From Amblyornis subalaris (Eukaryota > Chordata > Aves > Passeriformes > Ptilonorhynchidae), in the NCBI GenBank assembly GCA_018881555.1, contig JACAXG010000121.1, positions 2,355,858 to 2,419,857 of the forward strand: DNA of 64,000 bases, written 5' to 3'. Of the stretch, positions 54,201-60,200 are shown piece by piece; the stretch's first letter is position 1; each line of letters begins with the position of its first letter. The position numbers and the translations under genes are program-made. The notes under the pieces were generated by a model. That model saw only the letters and a program-made list of their open reading frames with translations. It was not told the DNA's origin and searched no databases.

Positions 54201-57200
54201 TGCCATGGGGCATTAAACAAATCGCAAACAGTCTCTGCTACATTGCAGCTGAAGGCCCTCATCCTCATCCTGCATGGTGCATGTGCTCCCTGCCATCCAT
54301 TTCATCCTATTTGGAAACCCATGTATGCAGGATCAGACCATGGGTATCACCTTCAAATCTCATGGAAATTGGTTTTCCAGCAATGGGACACAATTCCACC
54401 TGCTAATAATCTCAACAAGTTCTACACTGAGTGCACATTCAGACCTTGCACTGTATGCAGGAATTCTTCAGTGCTGGCAGAAGGAAAGAGTCTGACAGTT
54501 TTATTGATGTTGAATCACACATTGCACAAAAATAAGTGGAACATCTGAAGCCAGTAGGGCCACCTACACATGGGAAAAGGCCTTTTTTGAAAGGAATTTA
54601 TGAATTTCACTTGCTTCAAATTCAGCTGACATCCTCTAATCCCTACTGTCTCTAGAAAATTTCAGCTCTGGGTTTTCTGTGAGAGGTATTGACATAAAAG
54701 ATGGTTTCCGAGCTTCTTTTTGAGTGGTATATTTAAAGTTACATCCATAAACTTATTCATTTATCCCCGGCCCTTCATCCTACACAAGAGCAATGCTAGT
54801 TCACTGTATAACCCCATCATACCAAGACTGACAGTGCTGTGGATCATCTCTGTTCAAAACTACTCTTCTTCCATGCGGGATCTTGTCACCTCCAACTGCA
54901 CACACGGGACAGTCTTCTGGACTGACACATTCCAGGGACAGTTCATCAAATATTTTCCCTGTTTCAAAATAGCATAGCAGTGTAAAGATACCAGTTGTCA
55001 TGAATTGTAAAACTAATCATTGCATTGAAAATATATTGATGCTTCTGAGATGGGCTCAAACCTTCTGAATACTTTGCTTGGTGTTATGGCCACTGCCAAC
55101 TTGACACAGAGAAGTGTTTCCTTCTTTCATAAAGGATTTTATTTAGATATTGGAAGCNCTTAACCCAGTGTATAACCTGCAACAGCCAGCACCACACAGA
55201 AGGTAAATATATCTTTAGAACAAAGTATGGAAGGTGTCAGGGAAAAACGGCATTCCCTTTTTACATGTCTATAATATATCTCTCCTCCTATCCCCTACCT
55301 CATTCNGATCAGAGATACCAGCACCCAGAACAGCTATCTGGGGTCTTAAAATATCTTATTTCTTTGTCTTCATGTCTTCCCGCTCTGTCATTGGGAATGA
55401 TTTATTTGAGTTTTCTCTCTCCTTTTGGCTCTCGTTTATCTTTCACTCTTTCCCTTTCTCTCCGTCTTACTTCTCCCTGCCCCATATTTCCCCTATTTTT
55501 TCCTTTCCCTTTTCTATGAGATAGTTGTTGGGAACAGTTAAGCTGGAAGCTCAGGCTCACGGGAGGATGCCAGCTGGGCACTCTCAGGAGCATCCTGGAG
55601 GCAGTAAGCAGGTCAAGGCAATGGGTTCCCCCCACTGCTGTAGCTGCTCTGAAGGACAGCATTTTACCAATGCCCAGCACAGATTTATACCCTACTTTAA
55701 CCACAGAGTCAACAATCTCTGTTGCCACAAAGACCCCAGTCCTCCTATCTCATTAACCCACTCCCATTCTGTCTCATCCTTGCTGGCAGTGTTTCATCCT
55801 CCTCTTCCAGGCACCACTTCATGCCCTCACACACTGTGCTCATATCACAAACCCAAACCAAGATGCCCAATCATCTCCCTCCTCAGGAAGTAAGAAATTG
55901 TGGTGAGAACAGAGCAGTAAGACTTTCAAGAAGAAGAAAAACTGTTTAAGTAAAGAAAAACCGGACTTACCTGCAGGGCAGTGTATATGGCACCCTTCCA
56001 CACACCGCAGGGGACACTCCAAAGCCTGTGGGTGCTGGCACGTGACAGGACAAGCGGGTCCACAGCTGTTATATCGCCACTCGCACTGATAATCTAAGTC
56101 CTGTTTATTCAGCTCTTCACAGCTTTGAGCTATGCAGGGAAAGAATTAGAGGGAAAAAATTAAATAAAATCAAACCAGACTGTATATTTGTCATGTCTCT
56201 CAGAACTGGGGCACCAAATATTGTACAAAGTGGACCACATATATATAGAAAAATACAGATTTCCACCTTTAAATATTTTCTTTTACTACATTATTGTTTT
56301 ATTTCAACCAGGGCAGATAACCTCTTCACACTTGCATATTTTTTCAGATAGTGAAATACTTGCTCTAGACTAGAAATTCTTGGTTTTGATAATAGCAAAT
56401 GCAAAAACTGTAAACTTCATTTAATGCAGATATATATATTACAGAAACCATTTTTCCCCTAGATTTTGCACCACAGGCTACTATGCCCCCTAATCGCTGG
56501 AATGGGTTTTCCAGGTACAGAAATAGAACGGGGAGTGGGAATGTCAGTGTGAGCTGCTTGTCCAGTCCCATTAAGGTGAAATTCCCTGGATGTCAGTGGG
56601 AGCAGAGCTAAATCTGAGCAGTCTGAGCCAGAACCTCGAAGGTTTTCCCCCAGTCCTTACCTGTGCAGGCCATACTTACGGCACAGAGCAGGTGACCTCC
56701 AGTGGACAGCGAGCCCCCGCTGGGCACAGGCGCGCGCGTAGGCGGCCACGGCGTCACAGAAACACGCGCAGTCCCCGANGGACTCGCAGGCACACGTGTC
56801 GTACATGCAGATATCGATGTAGGGCTCGGGATTCACCTGCAGGGAGACACACGGGGCACAGCACGCTCAGTGAGTCCCATCACCTCCTTCCCGCACACAT
56901 CGCTAACCCACACAGGGTTCGGCTGCTCCGCTTGCCGAGGGCTGAGGTGCCACACAAATCAGTGCAAATCTTTCTGCTGACATCAGCAGGGACTCAAATT
57001 GGGCCATGTTTTCCAAGTTGCTATGGACATTGTGGAGTATGGTCACTTAATATTTTTAGACCTTGCTCCCACCTCCCTCAAGCAGCAGTTTGGGTATAAT
57101 GGAGCCTGACTGGCATTGCATTAGCTCAGCTTCCCTTTCCCTCAAATCTCAACCCTTAGGTTTCACTTCATGGGCCAGTCTCTGGTCTGTACAACAAAAT

Positions 57201-60200
57201 TTCCCTTAGGCCAAAGTTACTTTACAGCTTATAAGTGNTATCCTGCATTTTCCCATAAAGCATCAGCTACAGGACAGGGTGAGAGATGAGAACACCAGTC
57301 AGCCTCCTCCAAGTCCCACATGCTGTCAGCACAACCACACTTTTTCCCTCAGCTGTAATCAGTGTCAGCACAGATTCTGCAGAATTGAAGAATGTGAAAC
57401 ACATGACTCAATACTCACAAATTTTTTGCATTCTTCAAAGAGACTTCCAGACAAAATGCTGCACGACTTTTCCACCATCACCTGCTTCGCTATGTTTCCA
57501 CCACACAGTGGAGACAGCAAGTCCTGCTCCAGGTTGGGCTTAATATTGTAAGAGACAAGTCGAGATTGCATTAGCCTTGTTTTCAGGACCTTGGGACTCT
57601 TCAAACTGAAGAGACTCACTAGCAATTTTTCAAGACAAAGGAAATTGTTTCTTTGAGTAAAGTTTCAATCTGTTGTATGACAGGCACAGATCCTGCCATG
57701 ACAGAATGCAGAGCAGAGCAGATCACCTCCTTGATGTTCTCCAGCACTTACCTGTACACTGCAGTTTTACCTCAGACATTCTGAGGACAGAAGACCCACT
57801 GTACCAAACACCCATGTCGAAACATTATCATTCACAGCTCCGCAGAAGGTCCATGAGACTCAAAAATATGATCAGACTTCAGCAGACAATACCCAAGGAC
57901 ACTGCTGAATAAGAATAGCTCAGGAATCTCCCCTTCTCCCATTTAGTCCATCTAAGAACACGGAGCATTAGTATTGACATGGAATTTATCATGGCAACCC
58001 CCTGCNGGTTCTGTCCTGTGCCTATTACACTGAAATGAGAAGCTGCTTCTCAGATCTTACTCTGTGGCCTCACTCCTCAGTATTGCAACTTCTTCCTGTG
58101 CTGCAATCAAGTCATACNAAAAAAGTGACATTCAGCAAGTTAGTGCTGTGGCTATGTCACACTTGCACATCATTAGCAAACGAACCCAAAAGATTTCATG
58201 TGATCGAGAATAAATGCTCCAGTGTATTCTTCTGGTAATTTAACTCTTCTAAGAAAAGAGCTAAAAAAGGCTTTTTCCACCCTCCCCTCCCCAGATCATC
58301 TAGACAAATTTTCAAGAATAAAAAGCATCAACTGAATGAAATGCTTTGTTTTGCAAACGTCAAAACAAGTTGTTGTCAAGGTGTTTCCCAACACATTTTC
58401 ATTTGGAAATACTTTGGGCTGTTATTATTTGTCAGCATAATACAAATTTGCTATTCAATTTCATTCCTTCAAAACTCTGCATTTGGAAAACTGGAAGTGC
58501 ACCCTGTGAAAGCTGCAGCACTGAGACATAGATAACACTTTCAGACAGCAGGTACCCTCCCCAAAATTCAGGTGCAATGATGGACGGCAATATGGCCTCA
58601 CATCCCCTCCTGTATCCTGCTTTTTCTGTTCAAGCCTTTCCAATCTGGAAATAACAACTGGATGCTCTTTAAAAAAAAAAAACCCAAACAACAAGAATCA
58701 TATAGAAAGAAATTAACCTGCACAATCCATGGTTTGTAATGGATAGAATGAGATCTGAGATGTAGGAATTTGAATAAGGAAATATGAAATTTTTATCTGA
58801 ACTCCCTCTGACTGAAAATTAAGCTGGATTTTTTTTTTCCAGATTAAACTCTAAAATGAGATTTCCACTTATACCTGAATTTCAAGCATCTGAGCTGGAT
58901 AACTCCAGGTACAGCCTCTACCACACAGATTCCTCATTTTAACATTCCTCTGAAGCCAGGCAGCACAGAAGCTTTACGTAAGTCAGTCGATCTTTCACCA
59001 GATTTCAAGAAATAATATTATTTGGCAGAAACATGGGGCAAGGAGTTAATTTCTACTTATGTTAATGCTTTCAAAGCTCTTTGTCCACTCTTGAGTGATA
59101 CTGTAACCCACATTAATTAGTTTTCACAGTTCATTTGCAATCACCTTTGCAACGTCAGCACAGTGTGAATTAACTTTCCAAGAATTCCCAAAGTCAACTG
59201 GATCCACTTCAAGATGCTCACTGCTGCTGGTCAAATCATTGTTTTGGATTCCATCAAAATTTCCACACAGACCACACACTTGATCCTTGCAGCAAAAGAA
59301 ATACAAAATGAATAAGTCTTACATCTGTAGCCCAGCTTAGGGTTTTCTTAAGAAGTCTTTTTAGCCTCGTGCTTTAATGCCATGAGGCTTAAAAACTGAA
59401 TTCCCCACGGCCTTGCCAAGCTCACTAAAACAGACACAGTCTCTGCTAGAGAACGTGTAGCTGCCATTCCCTTTCTGCTTTGCTGAAAGAAGGACCACCC
59501 CTCTCCAAGGACAACAGACAGCTCTAATCAGCAGTGCCCCGTGGCTCTGTTTGGGGTGTGTCCCTACAATACCATTTTATTTCTGGAGATGCCTGTCCCA
59601 TCACCACCACTAGTAAATCTGACTCCTTATATTGCTCTTCTGAATGCAGAAGAAATCNCTCAAGGTATGGTTATTCTGAGGCCCACAGCATTCAACCTTT
59701 CTGTCTCAGCTCATCTCCAGTGACCCAGGATTTACCCCTTACAGCTGAACTACCAGGAAAATAAGGCAGTTCTACAGTATCACCAAAAAAGCACCCCCAT
59801 TTTCAAGCAAGTGCCTAATACTCCATGGAAATCTGCATTTAAAAAGTGCCATTCCCCAGGGACAGAGTGAGTGCATTCTCTAGTGAGAAAAAGAAGTAAA
59901 GCCGAAAACACTTACTTTGAAATTGCCTTTTAAGATAACAGAGACTCCCATGGCCAGATCCCAGGTCACACTGATGCTTCTGCCCAGCAAAATGATGTAA
60001 TAACGGCCAGACTTCATCACTTCTACAGCATCCTCCTCACCCTTCGGAGGCACCCTGATGTTCACCTGAAAAACAGAAGCACNTTGTGCTATCAACTGTG
60101 TCTGTAACATTTAAGGTGGTGATTTTCCCAGTGGGACACGTGCTCCCAAGTTAACAGGTGCTTCCAAACATGCTGTTCTCCTGAGTTCCCATACACTATC

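Larger units (their letters stand above)
51766..54822 (-). other. VWF: VWF intron 27
   Basis: This 3.1 kb intron has a pyrimidine-rich tract at about 52360-52690 and a CR1 at about 52782-53210. The last ~37 bases before exon 28 have no stop in the exon 28 frame. Confidence 0.87.
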
